This document shows positions 1 through 14,000 of a stretch of 64,000 nt of DNA, piece after piece. The stretch's first letter is position 1. Each line of letters begins with the position of its first letter. This stretch comes from Auanema rhodensis (Eukaryota > Nematoda > Chromadorea > Rhabditida > Rhabditidae), in contig CAXKVF010000090.1 of assembly GCA_964057225.1 (NCBI GenBank), positions 1 through 64,000 of the forward strand, read 5' to 3'. A program made the translations under genes and the position numbers. The notes below the pieces were generated by a model. The model was not told the DNA's origin. It worked only from the letters and a program-made list of their open reading frames with translations, and did not search any database.

Positions 1-172
1 CTTTGAAATTTACGTGAACTTTAATTTATGCTAATTAAATGTCCACGTGATGTGCACTTGGTATGTAACTCGCTTCACGTGAAAGATAAAGAGATGCGGT
101 TTTCAAATTAGATTCCCCATGTCCATATTAGTCTAAAAACAAATTTTTATTGATATTGGTGCATGGTAACCA

Positions 173-183
173 GTCGAGCGCTC
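173..183. other. Anomalous monomer junction with 11 bp of non-satellite sequence
   Basis: Between the first and second monomers of the window the expected TGACT after GGTAACCA is replaced by GTCGAGCGCTC. This contains the palindrome GAGCGCTC and resembles no other part of the unit. All other monomer boundaries that I followed are standard or carry a point change. It could be a repaired break, a small insertion with deletion, or an assembly or library scar near a contig end. Confidence 0.8.
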
Positions 184-3100
184 TTGAAATTTACGTGAAC
201 TTTAATTTATGCTAATTAAATGTACACGTGATGTGCACTTGGTATGTAACTCGCTTCACGTGAAAGATAAAGAGATGCGGTTTTCAAAATTAGATTCCCC
301 ATGTCCATATTAGTCTAAAAACAAATTTTTATTGATATTGGTGCATGGTAACCATGACTTTGAAATTTACGTGAACTTTAATTTATGCTAATTAAATGTA
401 CACGTGATGTGCACTTGGTATGTAACTCGCTTCACGTGAAAGATAAAGAGATGCGGTTTCAAAATTAGATTCCCCATGTCCATATTAGTCTAAAAACAAA
501 TTTTTATTGATATTGGTGCATGGTAACCATGACTTTGAAATTTACGTGAACTTTAATTTATGCTAATTAAATGTACACGTGATGTGCACTTGGTATGTAA
601 CTCGCTTCACGTGAAAGATAAAGAGATGCGGTTTTCAAAATTAGATTCCCCATGTCCATATTAGTCTAAAAACAAATTTTTATTGATATTGGTGCATGGT
701 AACCATGACTTTGAATTTACGTGAACTTTAATTTATGCTAATTAAATGTACACGTGATGTGCACTTGGTATGTAACTCGCTTCACGTGAAAGATAAAGAG
801 ATGCGGTTTTCAAAATTAGATTCCCCATGTCCATATTAGTCTAAAAACAAATTTTTATTGATATTGGTGCATGGTAACCATGACTTTGAAATTTACGTGA
901 ACTTTAATTTATGCTAATTAAATGTACACGTGATGTGCACTTGGTATGTAACTCGCTTCACGTGAAAGATAAAGAGATGCGGTTTTCAAAATTAGATTCC
1001 CCATGTCCATATTAGTCTAAAAACAAATTTTTATTGATATTGGTGCATGGTAACCATGACTTTGAAATTTACGTGAACTTTAATTTATGCTAATTAAATG
1101 TACACGTGATGTGCACTTGGTATGTAACTCGCTTCACGTGAAAGATAAAGAGATGCGGTTTTCAAAATTAGATTCCCCATGTCCATATTAGTCTAAAAAC
1201 AAATTTTTATTGATATTGGTGCATGGTAACCATGACTTTGAATTTTACGTGAACTTTAATTTATGCTAATTAAATGTACACGTGATGTGCACTTGGTATG
1301 TAACTCGCTTCACGTGAAAGATAAAGAGATGCGGTTTTCAAAATTAGATTCCCCATGTCCATATTAGTCTAAAACAAATTTTTATTGATATTGGTGCATG
1401 GTAATCATGACTTTGAAATTTACGTGAACTTTAATTTATGCTAATTAAATGTACACGTGATGTGCACTTGGTATGTAACTCGCTTCACGTGAAATATAAA
1501 GAGATGCGGTTTTCAAATTAGATTCCCCATGTCCATATTAGTCTAAAAACAAATTTTTATTGATATTGGTGCATGGTAGCATGACTTTGAAATTTACGTG
1601 AACTTTAATTTATGCTAATTAAATGTACACGTGATGTGCACTTGGTATGTAACTCGCTTCACGTGAAAGATAAAGAGATGCGGTTTTCAAAATTAGATTC
1701 CCCATGTCCATATTAGTCTAAATACAAATTTTTATTGATATTGGTGCATGGTAACCATGACTTTGAAATTTACGTGAACTTTAATTTATGCTAATTAAAT
1801 GTACACGTGATGTGCACTTGGTATGTAACTCGCTTCACGTGAAAGATAAAGAGATGCGGTTTTCAAAATTAGATTCCCCATGTCCATATTAGTCTAAAAA
1901 CAAATTTTTATTGATATTGGTTCATGGTAACCATGACTTTGAAATTTACGTGAACTTTAATTTATGCTAATTAAATGTACACGTGATGTGCACTTGGTAT
2001 GTAACTCGCTTCACGTGAAAGATAAAGAGATGCGGTTTTCAAAATTAGATTCCCCATGTCCATATTAGTCTAAAAACAAATTTTTATTGATATTGGTTCA
2101 TGGTAACCATGACTTTGAAATTTACGTGAACTTTAATTTATGCTAATTAAATGTACACGTGATGTGCACTTGGTATGTAACTCGCTTCACGTGAAAGATA
2201 AAGAGATGTGGTTTTCAAAATTAGATTCCCCATGTCCATATTAGTCTAAAAACAAATTTTTATTGATATTGGTTCATGGTAACCATGACTTTGAAATTTA
2301 CGTGAACTTTAATTTATGCTAATTAAATGTACACGTGATGTGCACTTGGTATGTAACTCGCTTCACGTGAAAGATAAAGAGATGCGGTTTTCAAAATTAG
2401 ATTCCACATGTCCATATTAGTCTAAAAACAAATTTTTATTGATATTGGTTCATGGTAACCATGACTTTGAAATTTACGTGAACTTTAATTTATGCTAATT
2501 AAATGTACACGTGATGTGCACTTGGTATGTAACTCGCTTCACGTGAAAGATAAAGAGATGCGGTTTTCAAAATTAGATTCCCCATGTCCATATTAGTCTA
2601 AAAACAAATTTTTATTGATATTGGTGCATGGTAACCATGACTTTGAAATTTACGTGAACTTTAATTTATGCTAATTAAATGTACACGTGATGTGCACTTG
2701 GTATGTAACTCGCTTCACGTGAAAGATAAAGAGATGCGGTTTTCAAAATTAGATTCCCCATGTCCATATTAGTCTAAAAACAAATTTTTATTGATATTGG
2801 TGCATGGTAACCATGACTTTGAAATTTACGTGAACTTTAATTTATGCTAATTAAATGTACACGTGATGTGCACTTGGTATGTAACTCGCTTCACGTGAAA
2901 GATAAAGAGATGCGGTTTTCAAAATTAGATTCCCCATGTCCATATTAGTCTAAAAACAAATTTTTATTGATATTGGTGCATGGTAACCATGACTTTGAAT
3001 TTTACGTGAACTTTAATTTATGCTAATTAAATGTACACGTGATGTGCACTTGGTATGTAACTCGCTTCACGTGAAAGATAAAGAGATGCGGTTTTCAAAA

Positions 3101-4740
3101 TTAGATTCCCCATGTCCATATTAGTCTAAAAACAAATTTTTATTGATATTGGTGCATGGTAACCATGACTTTGAAATTTACGTGAACTTTAATTTATGCT
3201 AATTAAATGTACACGTGATGTGCACTTGGTATGTAACTCGCTTCACGTGAAAGATAAAGAGATGCGGTTTTCAAAATTAGATTCCCCATGTCAATATTAG
3301 TCTAAAAACAAATTTTTATTGATATTGGTTCATGGTAACCATGACTTTGAAATTTACGTGAACTTTAATTTATGCTAATTAAATGTACACGTGATGTGCA
3401 CTTGGTATGTAACTCGCTTCACGTGAAAGATAAAGAGATGCGGTTTTCAAGATTAGATTCCCATGTCCATATTAGTCTGAAAACAAATTTTTATTGATAT
3501 TGGTTCATGGTAACCATGACTTTGAAATTTACGTGAACTTTAATTTATGCTAATTAAATGTACACGTGATGTGCACTTGGTATGTAACTCGCTTCACGTG
3601 AAAGATAAAGAGATGCGGTTTTCAAAATTAGATTCCCCATGTCAATATTAGTCTAAAACAAATTTTTATTGATATTGGTTCATGGTAACCATGACTTTGA
3701 AATTTACGTGAACTTTAATTTATGCTAATTAAATGTACACGTGATGTGCACTTGGTATGTAACTCGCTTCACGTGAAAGATAAAGAGATGCGGTTTTCAA
3801 GATTAGATTCCCCATGTCCATATTAGTCTGAAAACAAATTTTTATTGATATTGGTTCATGGTAACCATGACTTTGAAATTTACGTGAACTTTAATTTATG
3901 CTAATTAAATGTACACGTGATGTGCACTTGGTATGTAACTCGCTTCACGTGAAAGATAAAGAGATGCGGTTTTCAAAATTAGATTCCCCATGTCAATATT
4001 AGTCTAAAAACAAATTTTTATTGATATTGGTTCATGGTAACCATGACTTTGAAATTTACGTGAACTTTAATTTATGCTAATTAAATGTACACGTGATGTG
4101 CACTTGGTATGTAACTCGCTTCACGTGAAAGATAAAGAGATGCGGTTTTCAAAATTAGATTCCCCATGTCAATATTAGTCTAAAAACAAATTTTTATTGA
4201 TATTGGTGCATGGTAACCATGACTTTGAAATTTACGTGAACTTTAATTTATGCTAATTAAATGTACACGTGATGTGCACTTGGTATGTAACTCGCTTCAC
4301 GTGAAAGATAAAGAGATGCGGTTTTCAAAATTAGATTCCCCATGTCCATATTAGTCTAAAAACAAATTTTTATTGATATTGGTGCATGGTAACCATGACT
4401 TTGAAATTTACGTGAACTTTAATTTATGCTAATTAAATGTACACGTGATGTGCACTTGGTATGTAACTCGCTTCACGTGAAAGATAAAGAGATGCGGTTT
4501 TCAAAATTAGATTCCCCATGTCCATATTAGTCTAAAAACAAATTTTTATTGATATTGGTGCATGGTAACCATGACTTTGAAATTTACGTGAACTTTAATT
4601 TATGCTAATTAAATGTACACGTGATGTGCACTTGGTATGTAACTCGCTTCACGTGAAAGATAAAGAGATGCGGTTTTCAAAATTAGATTCCCCATGTCCA
4701 TATTAGTCTAAAAACAAATTTTTATTGATATTGGTGCATG

Positions 4741-6850
4741 GTAACCATGACTTTGAATTTTACGTGAACTTTAATTTATGCTAATTAAATGTACACGTGA
4801 TGTGCACTTGGTATGTAACTCGCTTCACGTGAAAGATAAAGAGATGCGGTTTTCAAAATTAGATTCCCCATGTCCATATTAGTCTAAAACAAATTTTTAT
4901 TGATATTGGTTCATGGTAACCATGACTTTGAAATTTACGTGAACTTTAATTTATGCTAATTAAATGTACACGTGATGTGCACTTGGTATGTAACTCGCTT
5001 CACGTGGAAGATAAAGAGATGCGGTTTTCAAAATTAGATTCCCCATGTCCATATTAGTCTAAAAACAAATTTTTATTGATATTGCTTCATGGTAACCATG
5101 ACTTTGAAATTTACGTGAACTTTAATTTATGCTAATTAAATGTACACGTGATGTGCACTTGGTATGTAATTCGCTTCACGTGAAGATAAAGAGATGCGGT
5201 TTTCAAAATTAGATTCCCATGTCCATATTAGTCTAAAAACAAATTTTTATTGATATTGGTTCATGGTAACCATGACTTTGAAATTTACGTGAACTTTAAT
5301 TTATGCTAATTAAATGTACACGTGATGTGCACTTGGTATGTAACTCGCTTCACGTGAAAGATAAAGAGATGCGGTTTTCAAGATTAGATTCCCCATGTCC
5401 ATATTAGTCTGAAAACAAATTTTTATTGATATTGGTTCATGGTAACCATGACTTTGAAATTTACGTGAACTTTAATTTATGCTAATTAAATGTACACGTG
5501 ATGTGCACTTGGTATGTAACTCGCTTCACGTGAAAGATAAAGAGATGCGGTTTTCAAATTAGATTCCCCATGTCAATATTAGTCTAAAACAAATTTTTAT
5601 TGATATTGGTTCATGGTAACCATGACTTTGAAATTTACGTGAACTTTAATTTATGCTAATTAAATGTACACGTGATGTGCACTTGGTATGTAACTCGCTT
5701 CACGTGAAAGATAAAGAGATGCGGTTTTCAAATTAGATTCCCCATGTCAATATTAGTCTAAAAACAAATTTTTATTGATATTGGTGCATGGTAACCATGA
5801 CTTTGAAATTTACGTGAACTTTAATTTATGCTAATTAAATGTACACGTGATGTGCACTTGGTATGTAACTCGCTTCACGTGAAAGATAAAGAGATGCGGT
5901 TTTCAAAATTAGATTCCCCATGTCCATATTAGTCTAAAAACAAATTTTTATTGATATTGGTGCATGGTAACCATGACTTTGAAATTTACGTGAACTTTAA
6001 TTTATGCTAATTAAATGTACACGTGATGTGCACTTGGTATGTAACTCGCTTCACGTGAAAGATAAAGAGATGCGGTTTTCAAAATTAGATTCCCCATGTC
6101 CATATTAGTCTAAAAACAAATTTTTATTGATATTGGTGCATGGTAACCATGACTTTGAAATTTACGTGAACTTTAATTTATGCTAATTAAATGTACACGT
6201 GATGTGCACTTGGTATGTAACTCGCTTCACGTGAAAGATAAAGAGATGCGGTTTTCAAAATTAGATTCCCCATGTCCATATTAGTCTAAAAACAAATTTT
6301 TATTGATATTGGTGCATGGTAACCATGACTTTGAATTTTACGTGAACTTTAATTTATGCTAATTAAATGTACACGTGATGTGCACTTGGTATGTAACTCG
6401 CTTCACGTGAAAGATAAAGAGATGCGGTTTTCAAAATTAGATTCCCCATGTCCATATTAGTCTAAAAACAAATTTTTATTGATATTGGTTCATGGTAACC
6501 ATGACTTTGAAATTTACGTGAACTTTAATTTATGCTAATTAAATGTACACGTGATGTGCACTTGGTATGTAACTCGCTTCACGTGGAAGATAAAGAGATG
6601 CGGTTTTCAAAATTAGATTCCCCATGTCCATATTAGTCTAAAAACAAATTTTTATTGATATTGCTTCATGGTAACCATGACTTTGAAATTTACGTGAACT
6701 TTAATTTATGCTAATTAAATGTACACGTGATGTGCACTTGGTATGTAATTCGCTTCACGTGAAAGATAAAGAGATGCGGTTTTCAAAATTAGATTCCCAT
6801 GTCCATATTAGTCTAAAAACAAATTTTTATTGATATTGGTTCATGGTAAC
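4741..6850. repeat. 9-monomer higher-order repeat step
   Basis: A diagnostic run of variants occurs twice: CACGTGGAAG (5001 and 6580), then GCTTCATGG at the end of that unit, then GTAATTCGC in the next unit. The markers are 1579 bp apart, which is 9 x 176 less five single-base deletions that can be located between them (near 5183, 5216, 5557, 5587 and 5730). This indicates duplication of a nine-unit block. Confidence 0.75.
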
Positions 6851-8609
6851 CATGACTTTGAAATTTACGTGAACTTTAATTTATGCTAATTAAATGTACA
6901 CGTGATGTGCACTTGGTATGTAACTCGCTTCACGTGAAAGATAAAGAGATGCGGTTTTCAAAATTAGATTCCCCATGTCCATATTAGTCTAAAAACAAAT
7001 TTTTATTGATATTGGTGCATGGTAACCATGACTTTGAAATTTACGTGAACTTTAATTTATGCTAATTAAATGTACACGTGATGTGCACTTGGTATGTAAC
7101 TCGCTTCACGTGAAAGATAAAGAGATGCGGTTTTCAAAATTAGATTCCACATGTCCATATTAGTCTAAAAACAAATTTTATTGATATTGGTTCATGGTAA
7201 CCATGACTTTGAAATTTACGTGAACTTTAATTTATGCTAATTAAATGTACACGTGATGTGCACTTGGTATGTAACTCGCTTCACGTGAAAGATAAAGAGA
7301 TGCGGTTTTCAAAATTAGATTCCCCATGTCCATATTAGTCTAAAAACAAATTTTTATTGATATTGGTGCATGGTAACCATGACTTTGAAATTTACGTGAA
7401 CTTTAATTTATGCTAATTAAATGTACACGTGATGTGCACTTGGTATGTAACTCGCTTCACGTGAAAGATAAAGAGATGCGGTTTTCAAAATTAGATTCCC
7501 CATGTCCATATTAGTCTAAAAACAAATTTTTATTGATATTGGTGCATGGTAACCATGACTTTGAAATTTACGTGAACTTTAATTTATGCTAATTAAATGT
7601 ACACGTGATGTGCACTTGGTATGTAACTCGCTTCACGTGAAAGATAAAGAGATGCGGTTTTCAAAATTAGATTCCCCATGTCCATATTAGTCTAAAAACA
7701 AATTTTTATTGATATTGGTGCATGGTAACCATGACTTTGAATTTTACGTGAACTTTAATTTATGCTAATTAAATGTACACGTGATGTGCACTTGGTATGT
7801 AACTCGCTTCACGTGAAAGATAAAGAGATGCGGTTTTCAAAATTAGATTCCCCATGTCCATATTAGTCTAAAAACAAATTTTTATTGATATTGGTGCATG
7901 GTAACCATGACTTTGAAATTTACGTGAACTTTAATTTATGCTAATTAAATGTACACGTGATGTGCACTTGGTATGTAACTCGCTTCACGTGAAAGATAAA
8001 GAGATGCGGTTTTCAAAATTATATTCCCCATGTCCATATTAGTCTAAAAACAAATTTTTATTGATATTGGTTCATGGTAACCATGACTTTGAAATTTACG
8101 TGAACTTTAATTTATGCTAATTAAATGTACACGTGATGTGCACTTGGTATGTAACTCGCTTCACGTGAAAGATAAAGAGATGCGGTTTTCAAAATTAGAT
8201 TCCCATGTCCATATTAGTCTAAAAACAAATTTTTATTGATATTGGTGCATGGTAACCATGACTTTGAAATTTACGTGAACTTTAATTTATGCTAATTAAA
8301 TGTACACGTGATGTGCACTTGGTATGTAACTCGCTTCACGTGAAAGATAAAGAGATGCGGTTTTCAAAATTAGATTCCCCATGTCCATATTAGTCTAAAA
8401 ACAAATTTTTATTGATATTGGTGCATGGTAACCATGACTTTGAATTTTACGTGAACTTTAATTTATGCTAATTAAATGTACACGTGATGTGCACTTGGTA
8501 TGTAACTCGCTTCACGTGAAAGATAAAGAGATGCGGTTTTCAAAATTAGATTCCCCATGTCCATATTAGTCTAAAAACAAATTTTTATTGATATTGGTGC
8601 ATGGTAATC

Positions 8610-11073
8610 ATGACTTTGAAATTTACGTGAACTTTAATTTATGCTAATTAAATGTACACGTGATGTGCACTTGGTATGTAACTCGCTTCACGTGAAATAT
8701 AAAGAGATGCGGTTTTCAAAATTAGATTCCCCATGTCCATATTAGTCTAAAAACAAATTTTTATTGATATTGGTGCATGGTAGCCATGACTTTGAAATTT
8801 ACGTGAACTTTAATTTATGCTAATTAAATGTACACGTGATGTGCACTTGGTATGTAACTCGCTTCACGTGAAAGATAAAGAGATGCGGTTTTCAAAATTA
8901 GATTCCCCATGTCCATATTAGTCTAAATACAAATTTTTATTGATATTGGTGCATGGTAACCATGACTTTGAAATTTACGTGAACTTTAATTTATGCTAAT
9001 TAAATGTACACGTGATGTGCACTTGGTATGTAACTCGCTTCACGTGAAAGATAAAGAGATGCGGTTTTCAAAATTAGATTCCCCATGTCCATATTAGTCT
9101 AAAAACAAATTTTTATTGATATTGGTTCATGGTAACCATGACTTTGAAATTTACGTGAACTTTAATTTATGCTAATTAAATGTACACGTGATGTGCACTT
9201 GGTATGTAACTCGCTTCACGTGAAAGATAAAGAGATGCGGTTTTCAAAATTAGATTCCCCATGTCCATATTAGTCTAAAAACAAATTTTTATTGATATTG
9301 GTTCATGGTAACCATGACTTTGAAATTTACGTGAACTTTAATTTATGCTAATTAAATGTACACGTGATGTGCACTTGGTATGTAATTCGCTTCACGTGAA
9401 AGATAAAGAGATGTGGTTTTCAAAATTAGATTCCCCATGTCCATATTAGTCTAAAAACAAATTTTTATTGATATTGGTTCATGGTAACCATGACTTTGAA
9501 ATTTACGTGAACTTTAATTTATGCTAATTAAATGTACACGTGATGTGCACTTGGTATGTAACTCGCTTCACGTGAAAGATAAAGAGATGCGGTTTTCAAA
9601 ATTAGATTCCCCATGTCCATATTAGTCTAAAAACAAATTTTTATTGATATTGGTTCATGGTAACCATGACTTTGAAATTTACGTGAACTTTAATTTATGC
9701 TAATTAAACGTACACGTGATGTGCACTTGGTATGTAACTCGCTTCACGTGAAAGATAAAGAGATGCGGTTTTCAAAATTAGATTCCCCATGTCCATATTA
9801 GTCTAAAAACAAATTTTTATTGATATTGGTGCATGGTAATCATGACTTTGAAATTTACGTGAACTTTAATTTATGCTAATTAAATGTACACTTGATGTGC
9901 ACTTGGTATGTAACTCGCTTCACGTGAAATATAAAGAGATGCGGTTTTCAAAATTAGATTCCCCATGTCCATATTAGTCTAAAAACAAATTTTTATTGAT
10001 ATTGGTGCATGGTAGCCATGACTTTGAAATTTACGTGAACTTTAATTTATGCTAATTAAATGTACACGTGATGTGCACTTGGTATGTAACTCGCTTCACG
10101 TGAAAGATAAAGAGATGCGGTTTTCAAAATTAGATTCCCCATGTCCATATTAGTCTAAAAACAAATTTTTATTGATATTGGTGCATGGTAACCATGACTT
10201 TGAAATTTACGTGAACTTTAATTTATGCTAATTAAATGTACACGTGATGTGCACTTGGTATGTAACTCGCTTCACGTGAAAGATAAAGAGATGCGGTTTT
10301 CAAAATTAGATTCCCCATGTCCATATTAGTCTAAAAACAAATTTTTATTGATATTGGTTCATGGTAACCATGACTTTGAAATTTACGTGAACTTTAATTT
10401 ATGCTTATTAAATGTACACGTGATGTGCACTTGGTATGTAACTCGCTTCACGTGAAAGATAAAGAGATGCGGTTTTCAAAATTAGATTCCCCATGTCCAT
10501 ATTAGTCTAAAAACAAATTTTTATTGATATTGGTGCATGGTAACCATGACTTTGAAATTTACGTGAACTTTAATTTATGCTAATTAAATGTACACGTGAT
10601 GTGCACTTGGTATGTAACTCGCTTCACGTGAAAGATAAAGAGATGCGGTTTTCAAAATTAGATTCCCCATGTCCATATTAGTCTAAAAACAAATTTTTAT
10701 TGATATTGGTGCATGGTAACCATGACTTTGAAATTTACGTGAACTTTAATTTATGCTAATTAAATGTACACGTGATGTGCACTTGGTATGTAACTCGCTT
10801 CACGTGAAAGATAAAGAGATGCGGTTTTCAAAATTAGATTACCCATGTCCATATTAGTCTAAAAACAAATTTTTATTGATATTGGTGCATGGTAATCATG
10901 ACTTTGAAATTTACGTGAACTTTAATTTATGCTAATTAAATGTACACGTGATGTGCACTTGGTATGTAACTCGCTTCACGTGAAATATAAAGAGATGCGG
11001 TTTTCAAAATTAGATTCCCCATGTCCATATTAGTCTAAAAACAAATTTTTATTGATATTGGTGCATGGTAGCC
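8610..11073. repeat. 7- and 6-monomer higher-order repeat steps
   Basis: A three-part signature, GTAATCATG, then GAAATATAAAG in that unit, then GTAGCCATG at its end, starts at 8604, 9836 and 10892. The steps are 1232 bp (7 units) and 1056 bp (6 units). The same signature also begins at 1401, 41 units upstream of 8604 after allowing for 13 single-base deletions. Confidence 0.8.
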
Positions 11074-14000
11074 ATGACTTTGAAATTTACGTGAACTTTA
11101 ATTTATGCTAATTAAATGTACACGTGATGTGCACTTGGTATGTAACTCGCTTCACGTGAAAGATAAAGAGATGCGGTTTTCAAAATTAGATTCCCCATGT
11201 CCATATTAGTCTAAAAACAAATTTTTATTGATATTGGTGCATGGTAACCATGACTTTGAAATTTACGTGAACTTTAATTTATGCTAATTAAATGTACACG
11301 TGATGTGCACTTGGTATGTAACTCGCTTCACGTGAAAGATAAAGAGATGCGGTTTTCAAAATTAGATTCCCCATGTCCATATTAGTCTAAAAACAAATTT
11401 TTATTGATATTGGTTCATGGTAACCATGACTTTGAAATTTACGTGAACTTTAATTTATGCTAATTAAATGTACACGTGATGTGCACTTGGTATGTAACTC
11501 GCTTCACGTGAAAGATAAAGAGATGCGGTTTTCAAAATTAGATTCCCCATGTCCATATTAGTCTAAAAACAAATTTTTATTGATATTGGTTCATGGTAAC
11601 CATGACTTTGAAATTTACGTGAACTTTAATTTATGCTAATTAAATGTACACGTGATGTGCACTTGGTATGTAACTCGCTTCACGTGAAAGATAAAGAGAT
11701 GCGGTTTTCAAAATTAGATTCCCCATGTCCATATTAGTCTAAAAACAAATTTTTATTGATATTGGTTCATGGTAACCATGACTTTGAAATTTACGTGAAC
11801 TTTAATTTATGCTAATTAAATGTACACGTGATGTGCACTTGGTATGTAACTCGCTTCACGTGAAAGATAAAGAGATGCGGTTTTCAAAATTAGATTCCCC
11901 ATGTCCATATTAGTCTAAAAACAAATTTTTATTGATATTGGTGCATGGTAACCATGACTTTGAAATTTACGTGAACTTTAATTTATGCTAATTAAATGTA
12001 CACGTGATGTGCACTTGGTATGTAACTCGCTTCACGTGAAAGATAAAGAGATGCGGTTTTCAAAATTAGATTCCCCATGTCCATATTAGTCTAAAAACAA
12101 ATTTTTATTGATATTGGTTCATGGTAACCATGACTTTGAAATTTACGTGAACTTTAATTTATGCTAATTAAATGTACACGTGATGTGCACTTGGTATGTA
12201 ACTCGCTTCACGTGAAAGATAAAGAGATGCGGTTTTCAAAATTAGATTCCCCATGTCCATATTAGTCTAAAAACAAATTTTTATTGATATTGGTGCATGG
12301 TAACCATGACTTTGAAATTTACGTGAACTTTAATTTATGCTAATTAAATGTACACGTGATGTGCACTTGGTATGTAACTCGCTTCACGTGAAAGATAAAG
12401 AGATGCGGTTTTCAAAATTAGATTCCCCATGTCCATATTAGTCTAAAAACAAATTTTTATTGATATTGGTTCATGGTAACCATGACTTTGAAATTTACGT
12501 GAACTTTAATTTATGCTAATTAAATGTACACGTGATGTGCACTTGGTATGTAACTCGCTTCACGTGAAAGATAAAGAGATGCGGTTTTCAAAATTAGATT
12601 CCCCATGTCCATATTAGTCTAAAAACCAATTTTTATTGATATTGGTGCATGGTAACCATGACTTTGAAATTTACGTGAACTTTAATTTATGCTAATTAAA
12701 TGTACACGTGATGTGCACTTGGTATGTAACTCGCTTCACGTGAAAGATAAAGAGATGCGGTTTTCAAAATTAGATTCCCCATGTCCATATTAGTCTAAAA
12801 ACAAATTTTTATTGATATTGGTGCATGGTAACCATGACTTTGAAATTTACGTGAACTTTAATTTATGCTAATTAAATGTACACGTGATGTGCACTTGGTA
12901 TGTAACTCGCTTCACGTGAAAGATAAAGAGATGCGGTTTTCAAAATTAGATTCCCCATGTCCATATTAGTCTAAAAACAAATTTTTATTGATATTGGTTC
13001 ATGGTAACCATGACTTTGAAATTTACGTGAACTTTAATTTATGCTAATTAAATGTACACGTGATGTGCACTTGGTATGTAACTCGCTTCACGTGAAAGAT
13101 AAAGAGATGCGGTTTTCAAAATTAGATTCCCCATGTCCATATTAGTCTAAAAACCAATTTTTATTGATATTGGTGCATGGTAACCATGACTTTGAAATTT
13201 ACGTGAACTTTAATTTATGCTAATTAAATGTACACGTGATGTGCACTTGGTATGTAACTCGCTTCACGTGAAAGATAAAGAGATGCGGTTTTCAAAATTA
13301 GATTCCCCATGTCCATATTAGTCTAAAAACAAATTTTTATTGATATTGGTGCATGGTAACCATGACTTTGAAATTTACGTGAACTTTAATTTATGCTAAT
13401 TAAATGTACACGTGATGTGCACTTGGTATGTAACTCGCTTCACGTGAAAGATAAAGAGATGCGGTTTTCAAAATTAGATTCCCCATGTCCATATTAGTCT
13501 AAATACAAATTTTTATTGATATTGGTGCATGGTAACCATGACTTTGAAATTTACGTGAACTTTAATTTATGCTAATTAAATGTACACGTGATGTGCACTT
13601 GGTATGTAACTCGCTTCACGTGAAAGATAAAGAGATGCGGTTTTCAAAATTAGATTCCCCATGTCCATATTAGTCTAAAAACAAATTTTTATTGATATTG
13701 GTTCATGGTAACCATGACTTTGAAATTTACGTGAACTTTAATTTATGCTAATTAAATGTACACGTGATGTGCACTTGGTATGTAACTCGCTTCACGTGAA
13801 AGATAAAGAGATGCGGTTTTCAAAATTAGATTCCCCATGTCCATATTAGTCTAAAAACAAATTTTTATTGATATTGGTGCATGGTAACCATGACTTTGAA
13901 ATTTACGTGAACTTTAATTTATGCTAATTAAATGTACACGTGATGTGCACTTGGTATGTAACTCGCTTCACGTGAAAGATAAAGAGATGCGGTTTTCAAA

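Noticed and set aside
8610-8785. CENP-B box in the satellite monomer
   Set aside because: No match to the TTCG...A..CGGG pattern on either strand of the consensus; the CTCGCTTCACG region lacks the required bases.
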